From the IMG/VR virus record IMGVR_UViG_3300026263_000018, positions 1 through 23,553 of that record: a stretch of DNA of 23,553 nucleotides; one strand, written 5' to 3'. Position 1 is the stretch's first letter. The number at the start of each line of letters is the position of its first letter. The DNA is from a virus. The notes beneath the pieces are model-generated. The model made no database searches, was not told the DNA's origin, and worked only from the letters and a program-made list of their open reading frames with translations. The translations under genes were made by a program, and so were the position numbers. Below, piece after piece: positions 1 to 8,049 of the stretch.

Positions 1-1362
1 TTCCATCTTTTCATTTAAAGAAGTAATAATTTCTTCTTTTTCAGTAAGTGTAGTTTTTAGTGATTCTGTTTCATCGAGTTTTTCAGTCAGGGCGTTGATT
101 GAATTTTGCATACTTAGAATAGTTTTTACGACTTCTTCTAATACCGATTCATCGGACATTGTTTTTTCTTCAACAACTTCCTCTTCAACAACTTCTTCTT
201 CCTCGACAAGTTCTTCCTCAAGAACTTCTTCCTCGACTTCTTCTTCTTCGGTTGCTTCCTCAAGAACTTCCTCTTCCTCGGTTGCTTCTTCCTCGGTTGC
301 TTCTTCCTCAACAACTTCTTCTTCCTCAACAACTTCCTCTTCAACCTCTTCGGTTGCTTCTTCAACAAGTTCTTCGGTTGCTTCCTCGACCACTTCTTCC
401 TCAAGAACCTCTTCGGTCTTTAGGGTAGTAGGTTCTTCGGTAGGAACAACAACATCTTCGGCTTTGATTTCAACATCTTCGATAATATCATCGGAGTTCT
501 TCTCATCAGACATGTCACTTTCCTTCCCTATATGGGTATTAACTGTATCGGACTCGATAACTCCTTTAAGTAATTCTTTTAATGATTCAATTTCTTGGCG
601 CAGTTCTTCCATTCCGTCTTCTGGAACTGGCATTTCTTCGGTTTTCTCAAACTCAACAATATATGCATCTTCCGTTTCTTCAATTGCCAAAATGTGTTTT
701 TGTTCTCCTTTACAAGAACAATCACTGTGGGAATTTGCACCTGTGTAAGAAACCAAAGATTTCTCCACATCAAAAAGGGCATTGGGTGAAGCGGGAATAT
801 CAACAACGCTTGTTTCTATCCATTCAATATCAGTGAATCGAACATAACAAGCATCATCATCTTTGTCATTAGGACATTCCTTTACTGCCGCTTTTGCTAT
901 GAAACCAATAGAGAAAGACCTAAGCATTCCTTTTCGTATCTTTCTAACAATGTCTTGTTCTCCACCGTCTATTCTTGCTCGACCCATGACTGTTTTAATT
1001 TTCCTGTCATCATCTTCATAGACTCCCATTTCAACATCTTCCATAACTCCAATTACCCCGTAGTCTTTTCTATGGTTGTATAGAATAACTGGGTTTTTTG
1101 CATAAGAGTTCCATGAATCTAAAATTGCTTTTGGTTCGACCATTTCTTTGTGTCGGTCAAGCATTGCTTCATCTCCGACATAAACCGGACCATAGACTAC
1201 TACATCATTGTCGGCTTTTTGATATTCGTCACCATCAAAGGACTTATCAATTTTGAAAGGAACTATCATTCGGTATTCAAAAACCGCTTCTTCCTGTTTG
1301 CCTTTAATTGCATCGAACAAATTGTTATCATCAAGGAAAACTGCATTGTTAAAATCAACCAT
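1..1362 (-). CDS. Prohead protease with C-terminal acidic scaffold (partial, runs off left edge)
   Basis: The frame from the ATG at 1362 is open to base 1 (454 codons, no stop), and an in-frame TAG lies two codons before the ATG. Residues 1-200 match the HK97-type (U35) prohead protease fold: YNHRKDYGVIG carries the likely catalytic His97, LRSFSIGF the likely nucleophile Ser151, and ETSVVDIPASPNA is the usual end of the core. The enzyme cleaves scaffold and capsid N-termini during procapsid maturation. Residues about 220-430 are extremely Glu/Val-rich and then become a coiled coil, as in an internal scaffold fused to the protease. The major capsid protein would be expected next, beyond the window. 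It lies 24 bases after the 117-aa gene and is probably cotranscribed with it. The antisense of the Glu repeats gives a false Ser-rich frame on the plus strand. Confidence 0.88.
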   Translation of the reverse strand, partial: MVDFNNAVFLDDNNLFDAIKGKQEEAVFEYRMIVPFKIDKSFDGDEYQKADNDVVVYGPVYVGDEAMLDRHKEMVEPKAILDSWNSYAKNPVILYNHRKDYGVIGVMEDVEMGVYEDDDRKIKTVMGRARIDGGEQDIVRKIRKGMLRSFSIGFIAKAAVKECPNDKDDDACYVRFTDIEWIETSVVDIPASPNALFDVEKSLVSYTGANSHSDCSCKGEQKHILAIEETEDAYIVEFEKTEEMPVPEDGMEELRQEIESLKELLKGVIESDTVNTHIGKESDMSDEKNSDDIIEDVEIKAEDVVVPTEEPTTLKTEEVLEEEVVEEATEELVEEATEEVEEEVVEEEEVVEEEATEEEATEEEEVLEEATEEEEVEEEVLEEELVEEEEVVEEEVVEEKTMSDESVLEEVVKTILSMQNSINALTEKLDETESLKTTLTEKEEIITSLNEKME

Positions 1363-1386
1363 GACCTATTGACTACGATAAAGGGT

Positions 1387-1740
1387 TTAATACACTTCCT
1401 TTACAATATATTCTTCTGGAGTTTGGTTGAGAACTTTCAAATACTTGGCTTCCAACCATTCATTATCATAGTCAAACACCCAAGATGAGTGTTTTTTACT
1501 GGGTTGTCTTATACAACTCCATCCCCAACGCTTGAGAAAATTTGGCACGCTCATTCTCCCCAAGTATTTATTTTGGGGTGTGGCCGAATTACCTACCGCT
1601 CTTGGTTTATTTGCTAAAATCGCATCAAGACACTCGATAGAAGCCCATCGTAGTTCAGGATTTGCCAATGCTTCTTTAGCGAGTAAATACGCACGGTGGT
1701 TAATCCAGTTTGGGAATTTGCTTAATTTATCTCTCGCCAT
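1387..1740 (-). CDS. Unknown protein (117 aa) between neck protein and prohead protease
   Basis: I do not recognise this protein. It is basic and Trp/Tyr-rich (FPNWINHRAYLLAKEA near the N-terminus, FLKRWGWSCIR about residue 70), with no membrane segment or cysteine motif. The ATG at 1740 sits 26 bases from the centre of a TATA box at 1761-1770, so it should be the leaderless first gene of a unit that continues into the prohead protease. Its place between gp10-like and protease genes suggests a head-related or head-assembly role, but this is inference from position only. Confidence 0.75.
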   Translation of the reverse strand: MARDKLSKFPNWINHRAYLLAKEALANPELRWASIECLDAILANKPRAVGNSATPQNKYLGRMSVPNFLKRWGWSCIRQPSKKHSSWVFDYDNEWLEAKYLKVLNQTPEEYIVKEVY

Positions 1741-1760
1741 ATTACATCGGAAGAGATAAC

Positions 1761-1770
1761 CCTATATAAT
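1761..1770 (-). promoter_or_regulatory. TATA promoter of the 117-aa/prohead protease unit
   Basis: ATTATATAGG on the minus strand, centred 26 bases before the ATG at 1740; predicts a leaderless mRNA. Confidence 0.65.
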
Positions 1771-1778
1771 AGTTTCGC

Positions 1779-2183
1779 CTATCGCATTCTCAATGGGAAA
1801 ATTTGTCTAAATTTCTCATTGAATACTTCCTGTGGAACTGATTTCATTTTTTCTTTAGCCATTCTAACTGCGGGTCTAAGATATGGTTTTGGTGGCATTG
1901 GAGCATAAGATATTCTTCCAAACTCCACTACTGACGCATAGCCAACCCTTGAATTTCCAAATCTGACGGTGTAGCCTTTTCTTGATGGTGTTTTAACTGC
2001 CCTACCCGAAGCCTTCAATTTCCCTGTATCAACTGGAACTAATTGTTTCGCCTTTCTTAGAATAAAATTAGCAATCCTCTTAGATAATTCCTTGTTATAC
2101 GATTCGGGCAAAGTGGCCGCCAACATTTGGAATTTAAGTCCTATTCTTGAAAATACTGCATGATTAACAGAGATGTTTGACAT
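1779..2183 (-). CDS. HK97 gp10-like head-tail connector/neck protein
   Basis: The 134-aa protein carries the typical HK97-gp10 pattern: LVPVDTGKLKASGR in the middle, a short beta region ending VRFG, then YASVVEFG and PPKPYLRPAV. These proteins form part of the neck or tail-completion ring of siphovirus-like particles. Two ATGs are possible, at 2189 and 2183. The Shine-Dalgarno GAGG is 7 bases before 2183 but touches 2189, so I chose 2183; with 2189 the gene would overlap the portal stop by 4 bases. It follows the portal gene directly, as is common in such modules. Confidence 0.85.
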   Translation of the reverse strand: MSNISVNHAVFSRIGLKFQMLAATLPESYNKELSKRIANFILRKAKQLVPVDTGKLKASGRAVKTPSRKGYTVRFGNSRVGYASVVEFGRISYAPMPPKPYLRPAVRMAKEKMKSVPQEVFNEKFRQIFPLRMR

Positions 2184-2185
2184 AC

Positions 2186-3565
2186 TCATTCCTCTGTGTT
2201 ATCTTCCTCTTCCTCTTGGACTTCCTCTTCCTCTTGTGATTGGTTGATTGTTAATTTAGGTGATAGGAAGAACGGGTCATCGGCTTCATTGAAGTCTAAT
2301 GACTCAAGACCAAGCATTCGTCTTGATTCGTTTATACTAATTACCCCTTCTTGTCTTAAAGAAGCAATCGCCTGACCCTGCGCTCTTACCACTTCCGCCA
2401 TTATTTTTTGCTTAGATGGTCTAATCGAATTGAAAGCAAACCTATAATCTTTAATACCCAAAAGTGGAAGTATCTTGTGATTGACCATACACTCAACTCT
2501 ATATTGATATGCTTCAACAACATCATACCATGAATCTAATTGTGTTTCAGGATTTGACATTTTACCTGTTTGAACCCAACCCAGTTTCATTGGTGGTATT
2601 CCGAATACTGCACATATCTCTTCTCTGTAATAATAAAGTAAATCTAAATGCTGACCATCTTTTATCGAGTCCAATAATCTAACAGTTTGAAACCCAGTTC
2701 CACCATTTACTGCTACAAGACCAAAAGGGGATTTACCCCCGCTTAATTGTTGCTCAAGCATGGCAAGCATGGATTTCATTTCAGCATTAGAAACATCTCC
2801 AACATTAAGTATAGTCTTTGGTAATGTTCCAGTGAATGATTCGTTTATGTAATTGGATAGGTTTAGATGACCTGCTATTGTATTCATCAATGGAACAAGT
2901 GGTGAAGAACCATATCCCCTACCTGCTTTGTATTTTGATATATGAATAACTTTACTCGATGTGAACCTACGGGTTTTTCGCTCTATGGTTTGTATGAACG
3001 CCATAGCAGGTGGTGCAGGTGTCCTATTGGCGGGAATAATCTTCATTGTTTCAGCAGGTATATTCCAAATCGAGACAAGATTTCCTCCGAAGTTCCAGTC
3101 CTCCCCATTCTTACTTGACTTATCTTTAGTTCCATCTAATTCTAAATATGCATCTCCAAATAATGCCAAGTCAAAGATTAATGATTCAAGCCATTCGTCG
3201 CCGTTGTCGTCAGGGTTTGGTGTTTTGAAAAACTCTCTAAGTGTATTTAATTCAACAGAATTTCCTTGTTCAATACCTTCTTGTAAATCAAAACGATAGC
3301 CATTTCCTAAACAATCATCAACAGTTCTCCTTAGAATAGCATTTACTACCTCATTTTGTAAACTTATTTGTTTAATTAATGTATAATCTATATTGGGTGT
3401 AGCACCACTTGTAGCATAACTGTGAGCGGAGGTTTGCATACCAATTTTTGTTAAAGATGCCAAATGTTTGTAATCCATCTCATCTTTATTTTCCATGTTA
3501 ATGACCGTTGGTTCGATTTTATTTCTCTTGAATCTATCAAGAAAACGCCTACGCCTCTCCGCCAT
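2186..3565 (-). CDS. Phage-type portal protein
   Basis: The 459-aa length and features fit an HK97/SPP1-type portal, the dodecameric ring through which DNA is packaged and to which neck and tail attach. A basic N-terminus (RRRRFLDRFKR) is followed by a typical core: DYTLIKQISLQNEVVNAILRR, the wing region with KVIHISKYKAGRGYGSSPLV, and FGIPPMKLGWV, then a C-terminal helix and an acidic Glu-rich tail. It lies 39 bases after a small membrane-protein gene and downstream of TerL, the usual TerL-portal order. The ATG at 3565 has no strong Shine-Dalgarno; a later Met at residue 24 is a less likely start. Confidence 0.9.
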   Translation of the reverse strand: MAERRRRFLDRFKRNKIEPTVINMENKDEMDYKHLASLTKIGMQTSAHSYATSGATPNIDYTLIKQISLQNEVVNAILRRTVDDCLGNGYRFDLQEGIEQGNSVELNTLREFFKTPNPDDNGDEWLESLIFDLALFGDAYLELDGTKDKSSKNGEDWNFGGNLVSIWNIPAETMKIIPANRTPAPPAMAFIQTIERKTRRFTSSKVIHISKYKAGRGYGSSPLVPLMNTIAGHLNLSNYINESFTGTLPKTILNVGDVSNAEMKSMLAMLEQQLSGGKSPFGLVAVNGGTGFQTVRLLDSIKDGQHLDLLYYYREEICAVFGIPPMKLGWVQTGKMSNPETQLDSWYDVVEAYQYRVECMVNHKILPLLGIKDYRFAFNSIRPSKQKIMAEVVRAQGQAIASLRQEGVISINESRRMLGLESLDFNEADDPFFLSPKLTINQSQEEEEVQEEEEDNTEE

Positions 3566-3604
3566 GAACTATACTACATGCCTTTGGTTCTAAACCTTAT
3601 CGGC

Positions 3605-3979
3605 CTATTTGCTCGTTTTTTGCTTCAATTCTTCCATCTCAACTTTCATCTCATGTTCATGTTGAGCCTTTGCTAAATCCATTTCATGCTCATGTTGAGC
3701 CTTTGCTCTTGCCAGTCTTGCTTCGGTTTCAGCAGGGATAGAATCAACTTCATTCTTTTGCTCCGTTTTCCAAAGTTCAAGAATACTATTCATGAACATT
3801 AAAGCCGGACCACTTATGAAACCTAATAAGATACCATACTCTTCAAGTCTATCTAATAGTGAGGGGTCATTTAATCCTCTCCAAATAATCAGACATGCGA
3901 ACCCAACAAATGCCAGTATTGATGGAACACCAATAACCCACACTAACCTATCATTTTGACTTGCTTTATTATTGCTCAT
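3605..3979 (-). CDS. Membrane protein with C-terminal coiled coil (holin-like?)
   Basis: The 124-aa protein has two predicted membrane helices (about residues 13-33 and 48-66: VWVIGVPSILAFVGFACLII and GILLGFISGPALMFMN), then a charged helix. The tail contains a near-perfect direct repeat of AKAQHEHEMDL/AKAQHEHEMKV, visible in the DNA as a repeated block near 3655-3705. Its ATG overlaps the stop of the upstream frame as ATGA, and AAGGAAAT is placed as a Shine-Dalgarno. Size and topology recall holins or anti-holins, but archaeal virus lysis proteins are poorly known, so this is only a suggestion. Confidence 0.7.
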   Translation of the reverse strand: MSNNKASQNDRLVWVIGVPSILAFVGFACLIIWRGLNDPSLLDRLEEYGILLGFISGPALMFMNSILELWKTEQKNEVDSIPAETEARLARAKAQHEHEMDLAKAQHEHEMKVEMEELKQKTSK

Positions 3980-4404
3980 ATTATCATTTCCTTTACATAA
4001 CTACGGGTAATCCGAGAACTGCGACGACTATTCCAATACCAACGCCGATAACTTTCTTTACGATGACTCTTAGACTTCCTTCCACTTCGGCTTTGAAGTC
4101 CATTACTATTGCTATGTCCTTCTTCATCTCCGCCTGTTCGACCTTCATCTCCGTTAAGTCCTCCGCTATGTGTGCCAAGTGATTGTCTCGGATTTGAACT
4201 ACATCGGTGTGAACCTGTTTCATCATTTCTAACAACACACCGTCTGATGGCATGATAAATTGAAGTAAATACATGGTTTAAAACGGATAGGATATTTCGG
4301 GTTATAGACATTATAGTAGGGGTCAGAACCATGACCCACAAAACGATAATAAAAATAGCAGGTATTAACCTTCCAAATACATATCCCGCTTCAAGACTAA
4401 GCAC
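3976..4404 (-). CDS. Membrane protein overlapping TerL and the nested coiled-coil gene
   Basis: This frame starts at a GTG at 4404 inside the last codons of TerL, with GAGG 7 bases ahead, and ends with an ATGA overlap onto the next gene. Both signals argue that it is translated. Residues 10-55 look like a real membrane protein (PAIFIIVLWVMVLTP followed by SITRNILSVLNHVF). From about residue 60 on it is Ser/Arg/Gly-rich and reads like the shadow of the nested 93-aa gene. Either both frames are used over about 280 bases, or only the N-terminal part is functional. Confidence 0.45.
   Translation of the reverse strand: MLSLEAGYVFGRLIPAIFIIVLWVMVLTPTIMSITRNILSVLNHVFTSIYHAIRRCVVRNDETGSHRCSSNPRQSLGTHSGGLNGDEGRTGGDEEGHSNSNGLQSRSGRKSKSHRKESYRRWYWNSRRSSRITRSYVKEMII
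3993..4274 (-). CDS. Coiled-coil protein with C-terminal membrane segment, nested in another frame
   Basis: The 93-aa protein has a long amphipathic helix (residues about 20-60, with AHIAEDLTEMKVEQAEMKKD) and one C-terminal membrane helix (VIGVGIGIVVAVLGLPVV). This resembles XhlA-type phage membrane-anchored coiled coils. Its composition looks naturally coding, while the overlapping frame is Arg/Ser-rich over the same bases, so this frame is likely the one under selection here. A TAA lies two codons before the ATG at 4274; another ATG is at 4253. I see no Shine-Dalgarno for either, so expression may depend on coupling to the overlapping upstream frame. Confidence 0.65.
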   Translation of the reverse strand: MYLLQFIMPSDGVLLEMMKQVHTDVVQIRDNHLAHIAEDLTEMKVEQAEMKKDIAIVMDFKAEVEGSLRVIVKKVIGVGIGIVVAVLGLPVVM

Positions 4405-6007
4405 CAAAAGTCCTCATTTCCATAACTCCGCCACCATCGTAAACTTGTCTTGCCAGTCTTGCATACAGTAAAGCGTGGAATGCGTGGTCATCACTGTCTC
4501 GACCATACTTCGTTAGAGTTTGTCCTCTAACTGGTTTGGTATTTTTCTCATCCTTTTCAGCCGTCGAAGTCAATGAACACCATTGATGAATCACCCAGTC
4601 AAGCGACTCATCTTCATAGGGTAGTGATATTTCACCACGCTTAATTTGTTCTAATGTTTCTTCAACATAAGTGGTTCTATCAACTACGCACATATAGATT
4701 AGATTCCTGTTGTTATCCCTGCGCTTGTATTCGTATGGTGTCATTGGCCTTGATGAATAATAACAAGACCTAACCCTTTCTCCAAATTCCTCTTGAAGTT
4801 CCTTGACCTGCCTTGCACCATAACCAATATCAGCAACAACTTGAACACAGTTATAATCTGTAATGAGTTTCTTTAATTGAAGAACTTCATCACCCTCGCC
4901 TGATTCTCTTGCATCCAGTTCAAGTGCATTTATTATATCCCCCTTATCGGTCATAATAACCACTGTTGTTGTAGCCCCCCAGTCAATCCCCATGTAAGTC
5001 TCCTGTGGTGGAGAAACCGCTCTAATTATTCCTCGTTTTCTATCAAGACATGGTAGCACTTCATCAAATGTTAGAGGTTTAGAAGTTCCAGCCCAAAATT
5101 CACCCATTACCTCATTTGCATATCGTCTTGGTGTGTATGTTTCTTTCTTTTGTAATATGTCGGCTTTGCTAATATCGGGGTGCATAGGTTGTGATATATG
5201 ATAACCGATAATGTTAGCCTTACTCTCTGTGTGAACCCATCTTTGGGCTTCTTCATCCCATTCGCCTTGTGTTGATTTCTCCCACATTTTCCAAAATTCC
5301 GAGCCTTGTTCACGGGCAGTTCCAGACACAACTACCCATTTGTATTCCGATTGAGCCAACATCTCAACTAACATAGGCAACACATCGGAGTCGGAGTCTT
5401 GGTATTCATCAATACAACATAAATCGGCTTCAATACCTAACAGAGCATGAGCATCACCCCAGTTAGAATAAGCGTATAAGTGATTCAAAGATAATGCCCC
5501 AACATCAAATGTTTGGTGGCTGACGCTTGACTTCAATCTTGATTTCAATAAACAACCCCCGTTAATACTGCTCATCATAGCACCGTTGAACCTCTCTTCA
5601 ACAAACCTTGTCACTTGAGGTTGTCTTGGTGCAGTATAGACCGCATTAAAATAAGGTATATTCAACAAAGCGTAAAGTAATAGGTTGCATATCGTTTCAG
5701 TTTTCTCAACCTTCCTACTGCATTTTAGCATTATCATTTTGGTAGTGTCAGATTTTTCCATAGCCCCGAAGTGCCTATAAATCTCAATAAGATATGGCCG
5801 CTCATCAAGCATGAACGGTTTGCCGTCAATGGTGCGGAAGTATTGCGACCATCTATCGGGGTAAAGTGCAACGGCTTTCGCCTGTTCCGCATTGAGCCGA
5901 CTGGCGTTAGCAGGTTCGCCCATAACCCCGCTTGGGGCGTTAGGGTTTAGAACCGTTGTGGTGGTTTTAATTTCTAACCTTGATAAGTGAAAGGGCAACC
6001 GTAGCAT
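4397..6007 (-). CDS. Terminase large subunit
   Basis: The 536-aa protein has both terminase domains. The ATPase part has a variant Walker A (CSRKVEKTE, about residues 95-103, Glu where Gly is usual) and a Walker B (ADLCCIDEYQD, about 195). The C-terminal RNase H-like nuclease has three acidic motifs: MGIDWGATTT (about 343), VVADIGYGAR (about 390) and DSDDHAFHALL (near the C-terminus). TerL pumps DNA into procapsids through the portal and cuts genome units. The start at 6007 overlaps the preceding Cys-rich gene by 34 bases; an ATG at 5923 (MGEPANAS) is an alternative that would remove the overlap. No small terminase is recognisable beside it. Confidence 0.93.
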   Translation of the reverse strand: MLRLPFHLSRLEIKTTTTVLNPNAPSGVMGEPANASRLNAEQAKAVALYPDRWSQYFRTIDGKPFMLDERPYLIEIYRHFGAMEKSDTTKMIMLKCSRKVEKTETICNLLLYALLNIPYFNAVYTAPRQPQVTRFVEERFNGAMMSSINGGCLLKSRLKSSVSHQTFDVGALSLNHLYAYSNWGDAHALLGIEADLCCIDEYQDSDSDVLPMLVEMLAQSEYKWVVVSGTAREQGSEFWKMWEKSTQGEWDEEAQRWVHTESKANIIGYHISQPMHPDISKADILQKKETYTPRRYANEVMGEFWAGTSKPLTFDEVLPCLDRKRGIIRAVSPPQETYMGIDWGATTTVVIMTDKGDIINALELDARESGEGDEVLQLKKLITDYNCVQVVADIGYGARQVKELQEEFGERVRSCYYSSRPMTPYEYKRRDNNRNLIYMCVVDRTTYVEETLEQIKRGEISLPYEDESLDWVIHQWCSLTSTAEKDEKNTKPVRGQTLTKYGRDSDDHAFHALLYARLARQVYDGGGVMEMRTFGA

Positions 6008-6195
6008 TTGTAAAGACCTGTCACGCCTTCGTATTTATTAAACATGATTTTGCCGTCGCATCCGACGCATTCACACTTAGATGGTTCACCTGTGATGTTG
6101 CACGAAAAGAAAGTGCATTCATCGTCGTCACAATTGCATAGGTGCAATTTAAATCCATTATATTCTGTTTCATCGTAGGTTTCCGGTTCGGGCAT
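5974..6195 (-). CDS. Cys-rich small zinc-binding protein, first gene of the packaging unit
   Basis: The 73-aa protein is acidic and has nine cysteines in pairs (LCNCDDDEC, CECVGCDG, YKCYGC), consistent with one or two zinc sites. The ATG at 6195 is 25 bases from the centre of the TATA box at 6216-6225, so it is probably leaderless and heads the transcript that continues into TerL. A small-terminase role is possible by position but there is no sequence support for it. Confidence 0.75.
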   Translation of the reverse strand: MPEPETYDETEYNGFKLHLCNCDDDECTFFSCNITGEPSKCECVGCDGKIMFNKYEGVTGLYKCYGCPFTYQG

Positions 6196-6215
6196 GTTTA
6201 ATCGTAGGAGTCGCC

Positions 6216-6225
6216 CCTATATAAG
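6216..6225 (-). promoter_or_regulatory. TATA promoter of the packaging unit
   Basis: CTTATATAGG on the minus strand, 25 bases before the ATG at 6195; likely drives the Cys-rich protein, TerL, membrane proteins and portal. Confidence 0.65.
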
Positions 6226-6233
6226 CGTTGTGT

Positions 6234-6503
6234 CTATTCTTCCACTATTTCAACCAAATCGTCAGGTGGTAGGCTCGCCAAGCCCCAAAAAATACCACAT
6301 GGTTTGCCACATATAATTGCTATATTTGGGTATTTATCTCCAGAGCCTAACCAAAGAGCGTCTATTGGACCATCTCGTTTACAGTTAGGGCATTCTTTTA
6401 CAGTGCCTACTCCACTAACTTTAGTTTCGTAGCCTTTTCCAAAATCATTATTTGGAACAAGAACGGTTGATGGTATCTGTTTGTTAGTCAGCCATCTCGT
6501 CAT
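6234..6503 (-). CDS. Small zinc-ribbon-like protein
   Basis: The 89-aa protein contains VKECPNCKRDG and a second Cys pair in ICGKPCGIFWG, spaced as in a zinc ribbon, with an acidic C-terminus. I chose ATG 6503 (MTRWLTNK) because AGGTGG lies 5 bases upstream; a GTG at 6512 would add three residues. It overlaps the end of the winged-helix gene by 20 bases, so the two are likely cotranscribed. Function is unknown. Confidence 0.7.
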   Translation of the reverse strand: MTRWLTNKQIPSTVLVPNNDFGKGYETKVSGVGTVKECPNCKRDGPIDALWLGSGDKYPNIAIICGKPCGIFWGLASLPPDDLVEIVEE

Positions 6504-6759
6504 CAATTCCACCTGCTAAAATGTATTCACAACGGACTCTCCTATTACCATGATGGTTCACTCCGTTTTTAGAAACTTCGATGGTGTTAATAACACCCTC
6601 CCGTGCCATTTGCTTTAGAATGAAACTCATCTGTTTGGGTGTGCGGTGGGATTTCTGAGTATTATTGCAGTATTCAGCCAATACACCACTACCCATCGGT
6701 CTTTTTTCAGTAGCCAGTTTTGCTTTAATCGCTTGTCTTATGCTTTTTGGTATCTTCAT
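6484..6759 (-). CDS. Winged-helix DNA-binding protein (probable regulator)
   Basis: The 91-aa protein has a helix (IPKSIRQAIKAKLATEK), a helix-turn-helix-like stretch (GSGVLAEYCNNTQKSHRTPKQMSFILKQMAREG) and a beta-wing (VINTIEVSKNGVNHHGNRRVRCEYIL). It is probably a transcriptional regulator of viral or host genes. ATG 6759 has a clear Shine-Dalgarno (AGGAGTGAT), whereas the GTG at 6783 would sit near the start of transcription. A TATA box at 6791-6800 lies 37 bases upstream, so this gene has a short leader rather than being leaderless. Confidence 0.7.
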   Translation of the reverse strand: MKIPKSIRQAIKAKLATEKRPMGSGVLAEYCNNTQKSHRTPKQMSFILKQMAREGVINTIEVSKNGVNHHGNRRVRCEYILAGGIDDEMAD

Positions 6760-6790
6760 ATTATCACTCCTATTTACGCCCACATGTTGT

Positions 6791-6800
6791 CAGTATATAG
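6791..6800 (-). promoter_or_regulatory. TATA promoter of the winged-helix gene
   Basis: CTATATACTG on the minus strand, 37 bases before the ATG at 6759. This box type (TATATACT) differs from the TTATATAGG boxes of the main array and recurs in the right arm. Confidence 0.5.
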
Positions 6801-6810
6801 TTCTTTCTGC

Positions 6811-7842
6811 CTATTCAACAATTATGCCCTTTTTCTTACAATCAGGACACTTTAACTTGAGAGTAGGTGGCGGCATATCTTCCTTAGAGAGCGAGACTAT
6901 AACCCTTTGCCCGCATTCAATACAACGGAACTGGTTTATGTAAAAATCACTATCCGCCTTTATTTTGAGTTTTATAGGCAACCTTTTATCGAGATGAATT
7001 GCAGGTATAGGTTTAGAAACCTTTATAGACTCCCCGCCCACCTGCGTATCGCTTGGGGCATGTTTTGCATCATCATGGGCGGTTCTTGCATGAGTAAAAA
7101 ATCTATTAGTAAATGCGTTATCATCCCATGTTGTTGTTGCTCCAGATGTTATTGATATGTCTATTGCGCTCATTACGAAGCATCCTTTGTTCAATATATC
7201 TTTGACCTTTTCACACATGATATTCATGCTATCACAATATACATCAACACTGAAACCTACATTTTTAAATCCATCTTTTCCACCCTTAGAACCTGCAAAC
7301 GCCATAGTAGCCATTTTAGAAACATATCTATGTGCGTTTTTCATAGACTTATGATACCTTGTATATCCCTCTAAACGGTCCATACACTCTGCAACCCATA
7401 TACCATAAGTCATTTTGTTATTGACGGCATGAGGATAAGCAACTGACACAGATGATGACTTCATTAACAAACCTTTATTTGTTGAAGTTTCTCTTAAGAC
7501 AAAGTTTAGAGTTTTTTCGTCATCATCTCTGTATCTTGGGTCATATATAATCACATATTCCTTTCTTCCTATGTTATCAATACAATCCCCATCGAGTCCT
7601 TCATTGGTGTAAATATATCCAAGTGGTATGCATCTATCATCAAAGAAGGTTAATTCATCATCATTTACTGTCAAATTCCATTTCTTGGTAATGAATGATT
7701 CATCAGTAATACATTGCATTATATGGTTGCCTATATCATCGGCTGAAAGGTTATTTTCATGGGTCGCCCATGATACAATGTTAGGCTTAACATCAGCCAA
7801 AGTCAAAAGTTCTTCAACACCATCAAAGTCAAATTCACTCAT
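6811..7842 (-). CDS. Unknown protein (343 aa) with C-terminal zinc ribbon
   Basis: I do not recognise the main body. The C-terminus has a clear Cys4 ribbon (FRCIECGQRV and LKCPDCKKKG, about residues 305-340). The central part is mixed alpha/beta with no obvious catalytic motif and no membrane segment. The ATG at 7842 has GGAGG about 7 bases upstream and overlaps the preceding 68-aa gene as ATGA, so it is the third gene of the unit that starts with the VWA protein. A role connected to that protein is inferred from position. Confidence 0.75.
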   Translation of the reverse strand: MSEFDFDGVEELLTLADVKPNIVSWATHENNLSADDIGNHIMQCITDESFITKKWNLTVNDDELTFFDDRCIPLGYIYTNEGLDGDCIDNIGRKEYVIIYDPRYRDDDEKTLNFVLRETSTNKGLLMKSSSVSVAYPHAVNNKMTYGIWVAECMDRLEGYTRYHKSMKNAHRYVSKMATMAFAGSKGGKDGFKNVGFSVDVYCDSMNIMCEKVKDILNKGCFVMSAIDISITSGATTTWDDNAFTNRFFTHARTAHDDAKHAPSDTQVGGESIKVSKPIPAIHLDKRLPIKLKIKADSDFYINQFRCIECGQRVIVSLSKEDMPPPTLKLKCPDCKKKGIIVE

Positions 7843-8045
7843 GCTTCAACCTCCTTCATGGCTTGATTCCAAGTGTCAGATTCAACGCCCCCATAGAGTA
7901 TTTCTAAGCCACCCTTAACGCCAGTTTCACCCATTAGGTTGTGAACCTCTGTCGCTATCAACAGAGCCAATTCCTGTATGTTAGGAATGTCTATTGGTAG
8001 TCCTTCGTCAGTTTGCATTCTTATTGCTATTGTATCGTATTTCAT
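7839..8045 (-). CDS. Unknown small protein (68 aa)
   Basis: A small acidic protein with one clear helix (IQELALLIATEVHNLMG) and no known motif. AGGTGAT is a good Shine-Dalgarno for the ATG at 8045. It lies 4 bases after the VWA gene stop and overlaps the next gene by 4 bases, so it is translated from the same operon. Its function is unknown. Confidence 0.7.
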   Translation of the reverse strand: MKYDTIAIRMQTDEGLPIDIPNIQELALLIATEVHNLMGETGVKGGLEILYGGVESDTWNQAMKEVEA

Positions 8046-8049
8046 TTTA

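Noticed and set aside
95-748. Plus-strand Ser-rich frame of 217 aa
   Set aside because: It is the antisense shadow of the Glu-rich scaffold part of the prohead protease; Glu codons read backwards as Ser/Phe/Leu.
4270-4290. Slippery heptamer TTTAAAC in frame in the outer ORF
   Set aside because: A -1 shift would end after about 15 codons and does not lead into the nested 93-aa frame (which needs +1); no stimulating structure seen, so chance is likely.
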